Shown here piece after piece: positions 26,512 through 34,852 of a stretch of 39,882 bases of DNA. The position numbers and the translations under genes are program-made. The notes under the pieces were generated by a model. The model was not told where the DNA came from. It was given only the letters and a program-made list of their open reading frames with translations, and ran no database searches. Source of the stretch: a delta proteobacterium ML8_F1 (GTDB lineage: Bacteria > Bacillota > Clostridia > Peptostreptococcales > Acidaminobacteraceae); NCBI GenBank assembly GCA_002029975.1, contig LQBE01000041.1, forward strand, positions 43,236-83,117, read 5' to 3'. The first letter of the stretch is position 1; every line of letters starts with the position of its first letter.

Positions 26512-28293
26512 ATGTTCAAAACCATCCGATGGCGATTTGTCTTTATCTACTTCATGCTGGTTTTCATCGCTATGATCATTGCGGGGGTTTTCATCATCAA
26601 CTCCTACGAGAATTACTATGAGGCCGACATTGAAAACCGTCTTGATGACCTGAACCGGACCATCAATGAAAGACTCCGGGTCTATGGTGATCTGGAATAC
26701 AATACGGAGCGCATACAGAGCTATATCGAGGGGTATCAGAATATTGGATTCACCCAGGAGATATTTGTTCTTTCCATGAATAATCGCACCATTGCCTCGA
26801 CGGTGGAGGATTTTTTTATTGATCCCCTCAGTATCCTCAACTACAATCTTCTGGTCACGGGCATGGACCGGGATTCCCTGGAGGCCAAATTCATTGATCG
26901 CGAGGGATTGACCTTCGACAAGATTTATCCGGTGTTCAGCGAGGTTAATGAGGAAAAAATCGGCAATATCTATATCCGGTATGATATGACAGACATCTAC
27001 AGGGCCCTGGACCAGAATAAGATCATCATTATCAGGGCCACAGCCCTGGCGCTGGTGATTACGATTCTTCTGGGATTTTTCATTGCCAGGAGCATTACCG
27101 AGCCCATCAATGACGTGACCTTCAAGGCGGCGAAAATGGCCAATGGGGATTTTAACCAATACGTAGAGGTGAAATCCCAGGATGAGATTGGGAAGCTTGC
27201 CGAGATGTTCAACATCCTGACCAGCAAGTTGAAGGAAAGCATCAGTGAAATTTACCAGGAAAAATCCAAAATGGAAACCATTGTCAACCAGATGGCAGAC
27301 GGCCTGGTGGCCATAGACCTCGAGGGCAAGATTGTCCATATCAACCAGAGGGCCCTGGAAATCATGAATATCACAGAGCTTCAGGCTGAAAATCTGAATT
27401 ACAAAAGGGTTTTGTCCCAGTACAACATGGAACTGAATCTGGAAAAGATTATTGACAGCGGTGACTGGGAGGGCAAGGAAACCGTCTACGGTAAAAAATC
27501 CATTTACAGTGTCAAATATGCACCCTTTGAAGACGACAACGGTTCAAAAATTGGCATTGTGTTCATTATTCAGGATATCACGGAGGAACAGAAACTCGAG
27601 GCAATGCGACGGGATTTTGTAGCCAATGTGTCCCATGAACTCAAAACGCCTCTGACCACCATCAAGAGCTATGTGGAAACCATTCTGGATGGAGTGGTGA
27701 CAGACCAGGAGTCCGTCAACCATTTCATGACGGTAATCAACAGCGAATCAGACCGGATGACGCGACTGGTCCGGGATCTCCTTGAGCTGAGCAATTTTGA
27801 CTCCAATAAAATCAAGTTTGAATACGAGTACAACAACTATGTGGATTTGATGAAACAGACCATAGAAAAACTCCAGGTGATGGCTGGGAAGAAAAACCAG
27901 ACGATTACCTTCTATCCCATTGGACAGGCTATTATCGGCTATTGTGATTATGACCGCCTGGAGCAGGTGATGATCAATGTGATTTCCAATGCCATCAAGT
28001 ATTCCAGAGAAAATACGACCATCGAGGTAACCTTGAAGCGTGTCGATGACCATGCGAGAATCAAGGTCAAGGACAATGGAATAGGGATTCCTGAAGAGGA
28101 TCTCAAGAGAATTTTCGAAAGATTTTATCGGGTGGATAAGGCCAGGTCGCGGGATCTTGGGGGTACCGGACTGGGCCTGTCTATAGCAAAAGAAATCATT
28201 GATGCCCATGAGGGGACCATTTCCCTCACATCCAAGGTAGGTGAAGGCACCCAGGTCGTGATAGAAATTCCTCTCAAAATGATTCAAGTGTAA
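26512..28293 (+). CDS. walK: sensor histidine kinase WalK (YycG)
   Basis: 593 residues. TM1 (about 8-30), an extracellular sensor region (about 31-170), TM2 (about 172-194), HAMP (about 195-245) and PAS (about 255-355) precede HisKA, with the phospho-histidine H375 in NVSHELKTPLTTI. The HATPase domain has N, G1 (DNGIGI) and G2 (GGTGLGLSIAK) boxes. It phosphorylates WalR in response to wall or lipid II status. GGAGGATCTGAG precedes ATG 26512, one base after the walR stop, so both are co-translated. Confidence 0.95.
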   Translation: MFKTIRWRFVFIYFMLVFIAMIIAGVFIINSYENYYEADIENRLDDLNRTINERLRVYGDLEYNTERIQSYIEGYQNIGFTQEIFVLSMNNRTIASTVEDFFIDPLSILNYNLLVTGMDRDSLEAKFIDREGLTFDKIYPVFSEVNEEKIGNIYIRYDMTDIYRALDQNKIIIIRATALALVITILLGFFIARSITEPINDVTFKAAKMANGDFNQYVEVKSQDEIGKLAEMFNILTSKLKESISEIYQEKSKMETIVNQMADGLVAIDLEGKIVHINQRALEIMNITELQAENLNYKRVLSQYNMELNLEKIIDSGDWEGKETVYGKKSIYSVKYAPFEDDNGSKIGIVFIIQDITEEQKLEAMRRDFVANVSHELKTPLTTIKSYVETILDGVVTDQESVNHFMTVINSESDRMTRLVRDLLELSNFDSNKIKFEYEYNNYVDLMKQTIEKLQVMAGKKNQTITFYPIGQAIIGYCDYDRLEQVMINVISNAIKYSRENTTIEVTLKRVDDHARIKVKDNGIGIPEEDLKRIFERFYRVDKARSRDLGGTGLGLSIAKEIIDAHEGTISLTSKVGEGTQVVIEIPLKMIQV

Positions 28294-28343
28294 TTATCAT
28301 TTAAAGTCCCTGTAACTCCCCTGTAATATTGGTAGGCTATAAT
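28289..28343 (+). promoter_or_regulatory. WalR-box cluster and promoter before the secreted coiled-coil gene
   Basis: TGTAAC (28311-28316), 5 bases, TGTAAT (28322-28327) is an exact match to the WalR consensus TGTWAH-N5-TGTWAH. It covers the -35 position of a TATAAT at 28338-28343. A further TGTAAT at 28289-28294, overlapping the walK stop, sits 22 bases upstream in the same 11-bp phase, with a degenerate TTTAAA between. The arrangement is that of PhoB-type activator boxes. A Pho-type regulator would be the alternative. Confidence 0.75.
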
Positions 28344-28378
28344 GAACCTACTTTAGGATAATGGGAGGGATGGGCTTA

Positions 28379-29065
28379 ATGAAAAAATATGCTTTGATCA
28401 TAGTCTTCATATGGCTCATGGGGATACCGGCCTTCGCACAGGATGCCTTTGATGGTCCCGTTGAGGTGGTCAGTCCTGTGACAGGCAATTACAACGATGT
28501 GGTCGTCGGCAAGGATTTGTATATTTCTGTCCGTATCGATGAACCTGTTGATTATACGGTAGAGCTCGTCAAGATGGTGGAGTTTGAGGTGGATCTCGAA
28601 ATTCTCGACAAGATGTTTCTCAATATCGAATTGACCGAGGAAGAGAAGCAGCAGATTATCGGGGCGAATGTCGTGAGAATCTACAATTCGCTGGGAGACA
28701 GGTTGAGAGAACTTGAATCCAGCTATGATGAGCTGTCCGGCAGTGGCGGCGACTTTGAAGAGGATTTGATCAGTCTGGAGAAGGAGATTCGAAATGTTTC
28801 GAATCAATACGAGGAAATCAAGGCTTCCTATGAGGCGCTTTCCTATCAGACGGTCATTGAAGAGGAGCCCCTGGTTTACGAGGGCGTACTGCCCTTTTAT
28901 GAGAGAAGGCTCTCCGGAGTGCCGGATGGTTCCTATCATTTGATTTTCAGAGACGGGGACGATTCGGTTATCTACAAGTATTCCTTCAATCTGAAAACCA
29001 TTGACACGGTGGCCTCTGAGGTTTTTGAAAGTATTCCCCAGCACCTGCTGAAATTATTTGAATAG
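28379..29065 (+). CDS. secreted protein of unknown function with coiled coil, between walK and walH
   Basis: 229 residues. The signal peptide is MKKYALIIVFIWLMGIPAFAQ. A beta-rich first part (about 25-75) is followed by an acidic coiled-coil stretch with Leu/Ile heptads (about 100-165), and a C-terminal beta region ends the protein. No catalytic motif is visible. Starts at 28361 and 28370 are in frame, but 28379 begins the signal peptide and has a purine-rich GGGAGGGATGGG upstream. It follows a WalR-box promoter and leads into walH-walI-walJ. I do not recognise the family; a wall-associated or sensory accessory role in the Wal system is inferred only from position. Confidence 0.7.
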   Translation: MKKYALIIVFIWLMGIPAFAQDAFDGPVEVVSPVTGNYNDVVVGKDLYISVRIDEPVDYTVELVKMVEFEVDLEILDKMFLNIELTEEEKQQIIGANVVRIYNSLGDRLRELESSYDELSGSGGDFEEDLISLEKEIRNVSNQYEEIKASYEALSYQTVIEEEPLVYEGVLPFYERRLSGVPDGSYHLIFRDGDDSVIYKYSFNLKTIDTVASEVFESIPQHLLKLFE

Positions 29066-29088
29066 AACACGATCGAGGTTGATTAAAA

Positions 29089-30528
29089 ATGAACTGGGAA
29101 AAGTTCAAAACCTTCATTCTGGTGTTTCTCGCCCTGTCAAGCATTTCCCTGACGGGGATATTCATGTACGAGACCACAGGACTGGAAAAGGATTTCAATT
29201 TAAATGAATTCAATTTCCCAACCATCATAATCGATGCCGACGCAATCACTCACCCCCAAGGTTTGTTTGTCAACTTTGGGGGTGATTCCTATACGGCGTT
29301 TTTCTTTGATGAGGAATTTCTGTGGGAAAAAATCCATGGGACGCTTGGGAAATTCATCACAGAAGAGAGTCTGATCCGGGTGGATGAAAGGCGATTCACC
29401 AGCAATTCCAAGGAACGGTCCATTAAAATTGTCTATGACACTCCTGTCCCCCTGGGAGAGTATTTTGGAGACGGATTCAATCAGGAGTTGATGGTAGATG
29501 AAATTCTGATGCCTCTTTTAGGGAGGAACTATATTCTGATACGTTCGGGGGAAGCGTATTATCAGCATATGCTCATCCTGGATGATGAAATCAAAGAGGC
29601 TGTGAAAGCACTCGAAAATGAAGAGTACAGGGTTTTTCGAACCATCGAGGACCGGTTTTCAATCCAGACCGTCCTTGAAGAAAACGGCATTGAAACCGGG
29701 ATAAACACCACCCTGATTCCGAGTTCTGAGATCACAGATGTTCCCTTTTATAAAATGGCACTGGTTGAGGAAGAGCTCAATAGCCAGGTAATGGAGGGAT
29801 ACGTCAAGAAGATATTCGGGGATGACTTGAGTTTTGTCAAGCGGATGACGGACTACGACGGGACAATCATCTACATGACGAATTTCGGCAAACAGGTTCT
29901 GAGTTTTTCTTCAGAGGGCTTGATTCGGTATACGGACAACGCCATGGGGGACAAGGACGGGGGGACAACCCCCGACTACCGGGACGATTTGCAGACAGCC
30001 TGGGATTTCATCCAATACTTTGAAGAGGGGATTGAAGGAATCCGACTGGCCCGGCATGAAGTCACCAGTCAAGGGAGTCTTTTCACCTTCGCCCATTCCC
30101 TGGCGGGAACGCCCATCTACTACAAGGGGGATCTGGAGGGACAAGCCCTCGAGGTGAGGGTAGAAAAGGGTAAAGTTGTGGCCTACCAAAGCAATTACCG
30201 CAGACGGTATGAAGAGTTCAGGGTGAGTCAGTTCTATGGCAGTGCAGAGACCTTCAGCAGAATTTTCGACAAGAATTTCAGTGTTTTCAGTGATAATTTC
30301 CGCAGTGACAATGAAAGTGGATTTTCCAGGGACACTCAGGTGTATGTCTTCCAACTCCTCAGTGCCATAGAAGATTTCCGTTTTGAATACTTTGTCGATA
30401 CCACGGTGAATACCACGACGGTGATTCCCGCCTGGCAGATAACCATCGGCAATTTCACCTATCATATTGACATCTATCAGGGGACGTTGCTGCATGTCGG
30501 GGAGGGACAAGACCGTGGATTGGAATAA
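29089..30528 (+). CDS. walH: WalH (YycH-like) regulator of WalK
   Basis: 479 residues. One N-terminal transmembrane helix (about 9-27) is followed by a long extracytoplasmic domain. Position after walRK and before a YycI-like protein, with the same membrane topology, supports YycH/WalH, which modulates WalK at the membrane. Sequence conservation in this family is low, so the name rests largely on context. ATG 29089 has GAGGTTGAT upstream. The 3' end overlaps walI by 14 bases. Confidence 0.8.
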   Translation: MNWEKFKTFILVFLALSSISLTGIFMYETTGLEKDFNLNEFNFPTIIIDADAITHPQGLFVNFGGDSYTAFFFDEEFLWEKIHGTLGKFITEESLIRVDERRFTSNSKERSIKIVYDTPVPLGEYFGDGFNQELMVDEILMPLLGRNYILIRSGEAYYQHMLILDDEIKEAVKALENEEYRVFRTIEDRFSIQTVLEENGIETGINTTLIPSSEITDVPFYKMALVEEELNSQVMEGYVKKIFGDDLSFVKRMTDYDGTIIYMTNFGKQVLSFSSEGLIRYTDNAMGDKDGGTTPDYRDDLQTAWDFIQYFEEGIEGIRLARHEVTSQGSLFTFAHSLAGTPIYYKGDLEGQALEVRVEKGKVVAYQSNYRRRYEEFRVSQFYGSAETFSRIFDKNFSVFSDNFRSDNESGFSRDTQVYVFQLLSAIEDFRFEYFVDTTVNTTTVIPAWQITIGNFTYHIDIYQGTLLHVGEGQDRGLE

Positions 30529-31282
30529 AACCAAGAATATCCTGATTCTGACCCTGCTGCTGATGAATGTCTTTTTGATCTACACAATTTATTTCAAGGA
30601 TGTCCCCCAGAGCAGCGACTTTGACTATGATTCCGTTGTGGCGCTGCTTGGAGACCGCAATGTTGACATCACCAACCTCAAGGTCAGGCATTATGAGACC
30701 CTTCCGAGATTTGAACTCACCAAGGCAAAAATCAGTTTGTCGGAAACTACGGCGCTGAAGGATGCGGGGTTTGAACTCTACGAAAAAGAAGATACTTTGG
30801 GTCTGGGTCTTGCCCTTGAAGAGGGGGACCAAAGGGAATTTGACCAGATACTCGAAACACTCCTGTCAATCCTCGGTGCGGATGCTGAGCATCGGACCTT
30901 GATTTATGACAGGACTTTAGGCTCCCAGCGGCAGCTGCTCTTCAACCAGTGTGAAAGGGGCTTTTGCTTTGACGATGGATTTCTCGAAGTGTCGTACATC
31001 GAAGGGGAGATTTTTCAAGCCACTTACCAGTGGTTGAGGGTGAAGGAGCAGGGAGGGATCTATGAAGAGAATATCTATCCCTTTGAAAAGGCGGTTCTGA
31101 ACCTGATTGAGTTCGGGGAAACCTTCCCGGAGAAAAGGGAAATAGTGGATTTTCAAATTGTCTACAGGGTAGAGGATCAGGAGAATCTTAAAACGGACAG
31201 CATAACCGCCAGCTACCCTTCTCCCTTCTGGCGGGGGATTACAGCTGACGGGGAAAAGATATTTATTGACGGATTGAGGTAA
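30515..31282 (+). CDS. walI: WalI (YycI-like) regulator of WalK
   Basis: 255 residues. The N-terminus VDWNKTKNILILTLLLMNVFLIY is the characteristic YycI start (D-W-x-K-x-K-x-I-x-I), and it forms one membrane anchor. The rest is an extracytoplasmic YycI domain. It partners WalH to control WalK. The frame begins at 30467, but GTG 30515 has GGAGG 9 bases upstream and starts the conserved sequence, overlapping the walH end. Confidence 0.88.
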   Translation: MDWNKTKNILILTLLLMNVFLIYTIYFKDVPQSSDFDYDSVVALLGDRNVDITNLKVRHYETLPRFELTKAKISLSETTALKDAGFELYEKEDTLGLGLALEEGDQREFDQILETLLSILGADAEHRTLIYDRTLGSQRQLLFNQCERGFCFDDGFLEVSYIEGEIFQATYQWLRVKEQGGIYEENIYPFEKAVLNLIEFGETFPEKREIVDFQIVYRVEDQENLKTDSITASYPSPFWRGITADGEKIFIDGLR

Positions 31283-31288
31283 TAGCGC

Positions 31289-32089
31289 ATGGCAATCAAC
31301 TACTGTTCCCTGGCCAGTGGCAGTTCCGGCAACTGTCACTTCATTGGGACGCAAACCACAAGAATCCTGGTGGATATCGGCATGAGCCACCGGTATGTCA
31401 AAAAAGCCCTGGCCTCCATCGGAGAGGCTATTGAAACCATCGACGGCATCCTGTTGACCCACGAGCACAGCGACCATATCAAAGGATTGAAAACCACCCT
31501 CAAGAAAGAGGATTTGAAGGTCTATGTGAACCGGAAAACATTTGAATGCCTCAAAGAGAAGGTCCGGGAAGAGGATCTGGATAAGTTTGTAATTTTTGAC
31601 AAGTACGTGGACTTCACCCTGGGAGACCTGGAGATTTCAAGCTTTGAGATTCTTCACGATGCGGTGGATCCTTTGGGTTACCGGTTCACACATGGGGGAA
31701 AAATCCTGAGCGTCGTGACGGATATCGGGGCCATGACAGACGCAGTGCTCTCGAAGATACGGCAGTCGGATTTTCTAGTCCTTGAATCCAATCACGACGT
31801 GAACATGCTGATGTACGGGGCCTACCCCTATCCCTTGAAAAGAAGAATTGCCGGTGACAGGGGGCACCTTTCCAATATGGAAGCGGCAAAAACTGTTTTT
31901 GAGGTTTTCAAGTGGGGTAATCTAAAAAGTGTAGTCCTCGCCCACCTGAGCAAGGACAACAATATGCCGGAACTTGCCAAACTCACTGTGCAGAAGTACC
32001 TTGAGGAAAGAGGAATCGATACGGAATACGAGATCAACCTCGATTTGAGTTATCGGGATAAAATCGGAAAGGTCTACAGGATTGTGTGA
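31289..32089 (+). CDS. walJ: WalJ (YycJ-like) metallo-beta-lactamase-fold hydrolase
   Basis: 266 residues. The SGSSGN motif (10-15) and the metal-binding HEHSDH (58-63) mark a YycJ/WalJ MBL-fold exonuclease-like protein. The later LESNHD and DRGHLSN stretches supply other ligands. YycJ has been linked to mismatch repair and cell division coordination. It ends the walRKHIJ block, with the next start 1 base after its stop. Confidence 0.92.
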   Translation: MAINYCSLASGSSGNCHFIGTQTTRILVDIGMSHRYVKKALASIGEAIETIDGILLTHEHSDHIKGLKTTLKKEDLKVYVNRKTFECLKEKVREEDLDKFVIFDKYVDFTLGDLEISSFEILHDAVDPLGYRFTHGGKILSVVTDIGAMTDAVLSKIRQSDFLVLESNHDVNMLMYGAYPYPLKRRIAGDRGHLSNMEAAKTVFEVFKWGNLKSVVLAHLSKDNNMPELAKLTVQKYLEERGIDTEYEINLDLSYRDKIGKVYRIV

Positions 32090-32090
32090 G

Positions 32091-32507
32091 ATGGATAAGG
32101 CAACCAAGCATTACATCTATGTCAGAGACGGCGGTCTGTGTTACCACTGTTTGAAACCGCTGAAAATGAATCAGGTCAATATCGACCATTATCTGCCAAG
32201 GGCCAGGGGCGGCAAGGATGAAATCTACAATTATGTGCTTTCCTGCCAGCGCTGTAACAAGTACAAGGGTGAAAGGGTGCCCGGGGATTGTCCCGGGGTT
32301 CATGTGAGAAATTTCATCAGAGGGGTGAGGGATCGAAAGATCACCACATCAGTCAAGGGTCTGAAAGTAAGAGAACTTATCCAGAAGGTAGAAACAGTCA
32401 AAGAAGTGACTTATCGTAAATCGGACACGGTATTTTCCTCAGAAAACAACAGATTTTATGTGGTTCATGACACGATTTACAAGATAGAAGGAGGAGTGAA
32501 CAAATGA
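32091..32507 (+). CDS. HNH endonuclease-domain protein
   Basis: 138 residues. A zinc-type HNH fold is visible: CYHC (about 16-19), IDHYLPRARGG (about 31-41), and N-Y-V-L-S-C-Q-R-C-N-K-Y-K-G (about 46-59). The HNH Asp-His pair and Asn are present, so it may cut DNA; the substrate is unknown. The C-terminal 70 residues are not recognised. ATG 32091 lies 1 base after walJ; no strong Shine-Dalgarno is seen, suggesting coupling. The stop overlaps the mscS start (ATGA). Confidence 0.8.
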   Translation: MDKATKHYIYVRDGGLCYHCLKPLKMNQVNIDHYLPRARGGKDEIYNYVLSCQRCNKYKGERVPGDCPGVHVRNFIRGVRDRKITTSVKGLKVRELIQKVETVKEVTYRKSDTVFSSENNRFYVVHDTIYKIEGGVNK

Positions 32508-33295
32508 TTGACCTGGCTGTGATACAGGTGTGGGGACTCAAAGTAATCTATGCTGCCGTTGTGCTGGTCATAGGACTCTATGCCATTAGGATTCTGGGCA
32601 AAATGATTGAAAAATCAATTCTCAATGCCAAAGTGGATGAAGCGGTGAAAGTCTTTACCCAGTCTCTGATAAAAATGGTGTTGAGGATTCTTCTGGTGGT
32701 GACGGTGGTGGGCACCCTGGGGGTTCCCATGACATCCTTTGCCGCTCTGATTGGGGCGGCGGGTCTGGCCATCGGTCTGTCTCTTCAGGGGAGTCTTGCG
32801 AATTTTGCCGGCGGGCTGATTCTGCTGATTCTCAAGCCTTTTAAACTGGGGGATTACATCAATGCGGCAGGCTTTGAGGGAACAGTGAAGGGCATTTCAA
32901 TTTTCTACACTTATCTGGACACCTTTGACAATAAACGGGTGGTCATCCCCAATGGGGAACTGTCCAATAACAGTATTCTCAACTTTTCAGAAAATACCAC
33001 AAGAAGAATCGACTACACCTTTGGCGTGGGCTATGATTCTAAAATCCCCCAGGTCAAGGCAGTTATTCTGGAGGTTATTTCCAGGCACCCTGAAGTGCTG
33101 CCGGATCCGGCTCCCCAGGTCCGACTGGCTGAGCATGGAGAAAGTGCTTTGAATTTCAAGGCCAGGATATGGGTCAAGACAGAGGATTACTGGACGATTT
33201 ACTTCGATATCATCGAAGAGGTGAAAGAGGCCTTTGACCAGGAGGGAATTGAAATACCCTATCCTCATCAGGTGCATATTGTAAAAAACGCATAG
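32504..33295 (+). CDS. mscS: small-conductance mechanosensitive channel, MscS family
   Basis: 263 residues. Three transmembrane helices (about 10-28, 55-75, 80-105) include the pore-lining GAAGLAIGLSLQGSLANFAGGL helix, followed by the beta domain with FDNKRVVIPNGEL and the mixed alpha/beta C-terminus. It releases solutes on hypo-osmotic shock. It overlaps the HNH gene by 4 bases (ATGA) and has AGGAGGAG upstream. It is followed by a terminator. Confidence 0.93.
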   Translation: MIDLAVIQVWGLKVIYAAVVLVIGLYAIRILGKMIEKSILNAKVDEAVKVFTQSLIKMVLRILLVVTVVGTLGVPMTSFAALIGAAGLAIGLSLQGSLANFAGGLILLILKPFKLGDYINAAGFEGTVKGISIFYTYLDTFDNKRVVIPNGELSNNSILNFSENTTRRIDYTFGVGYDSKIPQVKAVILEVISRHPEVLPDPAPQVRLAEHGESALNFKARIWVKTEDYWTIYFDIIEEVKEAFDQEGIEIPYPHQVHIVKNA

Positions 33296-33304
33296 ACAAC
33301 AGTC

Positions 33305-33337
33305 AAAAAGTCCATTCATCAGAGAATGGACTTTTTT
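33305..33337 (+). terminator. intrinsic terminator after mscS
   Basis: AAAAAGTCCATTC (33305-33317) and GAATGGACTTTTT (33324-33336), 6-base loop, T-run. Confidence 0.92.
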
Positions 33338-33573
33338 GCATTCAGGTGACTGTTTCAGATTTAGATTTCTCACGATGTCTATGGCCATCGTCCATGTTTC
33401 ACAAAGGCCGTGGACGATCTGCTGAGAAAGCGGTTGACAGCCTCTGAAGTCCCAGCAATGTTTTGTTTGACTCTTCCGACTCCTGGATGGTATGGTTAAT
33501 GGGGTAATGAGATTTGCAGCAAATGGTCAAAATAAGCGGAAGCTTACTTTGTTCTGGAGCCCGGTCTTTGTGA
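33338..33573. other. intergenic region with one long hairpin, no gene seen
   Basis: No convincing coding frame. ATCGTCCATG (33387-33396) and CGTGGACGAT (33409-33418) form a 10-bp stem with one G-U pair and a 12-base loop. Its role is unknown; it could be a decayed terminator or a small RNA. Confidence 0.4.
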
Positions 33574-33609
33574 CAAAAAACAAAAAACCCGCAGATATCA
33601 ACGGGTTTT
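33574..33609 (-). terminator. terminator of the tRNA-Ala transcript
   Basis: On the minus strand the stem AAAACCCG/CGGGTTTT (33602-33609 pairing with 33584-33591) is followed by a T-rich stretch. Confidence 0.8.
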
Positions 33610-33685
33610 GAGGTTGAAAATTTTTTTTGTGTCCAGTTCGGCTGCCAATTGTGAACTTACTCTGATAGGGTTGATGCAATGTTTG

Positions 33686-33761
33686 TGGTGGAGATAAGGG
33701 GACTCGAACCCCTGACTTCCACGCTGCCAGCGTGGCGCTCTCCCAACTGAGCTATACCCCC
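33686..33761 (-). tRNA. tRNA-Ala (anticodon GGC)
   Basis: 76 bases with encoded CCA. The acceptor stem begins GGGGGTA and pairs with TATCTCC with two G-U pairs; the D-loop region reads AGCTCAGTTGGGAGAGC. The anticodon stem-loop is CCACG-CTGGCAG-CGTGG, giving anticodon GGC, which reads GCC and GCU alanine codons. The T-arm is AGGGG-TTCGAGT-CCCCT. It is a single gene, not part of an array. Confidence 0.95.
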
Positions 33762-33780
33762 GGAAAAAAGCCCTATCAAT

Positions 33781-33809
33781 AAGATACTGATTTTAAGCTA
33801 AAAAATCAA
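33781..33809 (-). promoter_or_regulatory. promoter of tRNA-Ala
   Basis: Minus-strand TTGATT (33804-33809) and TATCTT (33781-33786), 17 bases apart, about 20 bases before the tRNA 5' end. Confidence 0.65.
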
Positions 33810-33847
33810 GTGTTTTTTTCAAATATCTGAACAAGGAGGCAATATCC

Positions 33848-34852
33848 ATGAAAAGACCCCGTCAAAAAACCTATCCACTGATGAGAACCCCTATCCACAC
33901 TTTGACAAACCTCTCCCGGGAGACCGGGGTGGAGCTTTTAATCAAACGGGACGATCTCAACGGATTTGGTTTTGGAGGCAACAAACTGAGAAAGTTGGCC
34001 TATCTGGTGGAGGAGGCCAAGGACAAGGGTGCCACGGTGCTTTTGACCTACGGAGGCGTTCAGACCAATCATGGCCGGATGACTGCCGCCGTGGCAGCCT
34101 CTGAGGGTTTGAAGTGCTGTATTGTTCTAATGGGGGAAGAGCCCGAGGAAAGAACGGGGAATCTTGTCCTGGATGGCATGTTCGATGCGCAGCTGGTCTA
34201 TGTCGGTGCTGATGAGTCCCTTGAGCAGGTCACCCGGGAGGTTATGGACCGGTACGAGGCAAGTGGAGAGCAGGTCTATGAAATTCCCTTGGGAGGGAGC
34301 AACAGCCTCGGTGTTCTCGGATATTTTGATGCGGCCCTTGAAATCCAGGAGCAACTTCAAAGACCGGTCGACTACCTGGTTCATGCCTACGGTTCCGGGG
34401 GTACCTATGGAGGGCTGTATCTTGGAAGCCGCGTTCTTTCAAACCCCTTTGAGGTCATGGGGATGAATGTCCTGTATCCTCCTTCTGAGCGACAGAAGCT
34501 CATTGACTCCCTCATGCCAGTCCTCAGGGAAGCCAATGAGCGGTTCGAACTGGGGGTACAAATCAGGGAAAGCGACTTCAATATTACCATGGATACGGTG
34601 ATGGAAGGCTATAACCTCCCGGACAAAAGAACCCAGTCCACAGTGCTGAGGGTGGCACGAAAGGAAGGAATTGTTCTGGATTACTGCTATACGGGCAAGG
34701 CTTTCAGTGGCATGCTTCAAAAGATAGAAACCGGCGAGATTCCCAAGGGGTCACGGGTTCTTTTCCTGCACACCGGCGGTTCTCCCGGCATTTTCAGCGA
34801 GGGTCACCTTGAGGCGATGAAGCCCCGCTTCTCAGGAGGAGGGTCAAAGTGA
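33848..34852 (+). CDS. dcyD: D-cysteine desulfhydrase / ACC-deaminase family PLP enzyme
   Basis: 334 residues of fold-type II PLP enzyme. Lys46 in FGGNKLRKL is the PLP lysine, GVQTNHGR (about 69-76) is typical of the ACC deaminase/D-cysteine desulfhydrase family, and LHTGGSPGIFS closes the phosphate site. It releases sulfide, ammonia and pyruvate from D-cysteine or a related amino acid; exact substrate is inferred. AAGGAGG precedes ATG 33848. Its stop overlaps the rlmH start (GTGA), so rlmH is translated from the same message. Confidence 0.88.
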   Translation: MKRPRQKTYPLMRTPIHTLTNLSRETGVELLIKRDDLNGFGFGGNKLRKLAYLVEEAKDKGATVLLTYGGVQTNHGRMTAAVAASEGLKCCIVLMGEEPEERTGNLVLDGMFDAQLVYVGADESLEQVTREVMDRYEASGEQVYEIPLGGSNSLGVLGYFDAALEIQEQLQRPVDYLVHAYGSGGTYGGLYLGSRVLSNPFEVMGMNVLYPPSERQKLIDSLMPVLREANERFELGVQIRESDFNITMDTVMEGYNLPDKRTQSTVLRVARKEGIVLDYCYTGKAFSGMLQKIETGEIPKGSRVLFLHTGGSPGIFSEGHLEAMKPRFSGGGSK

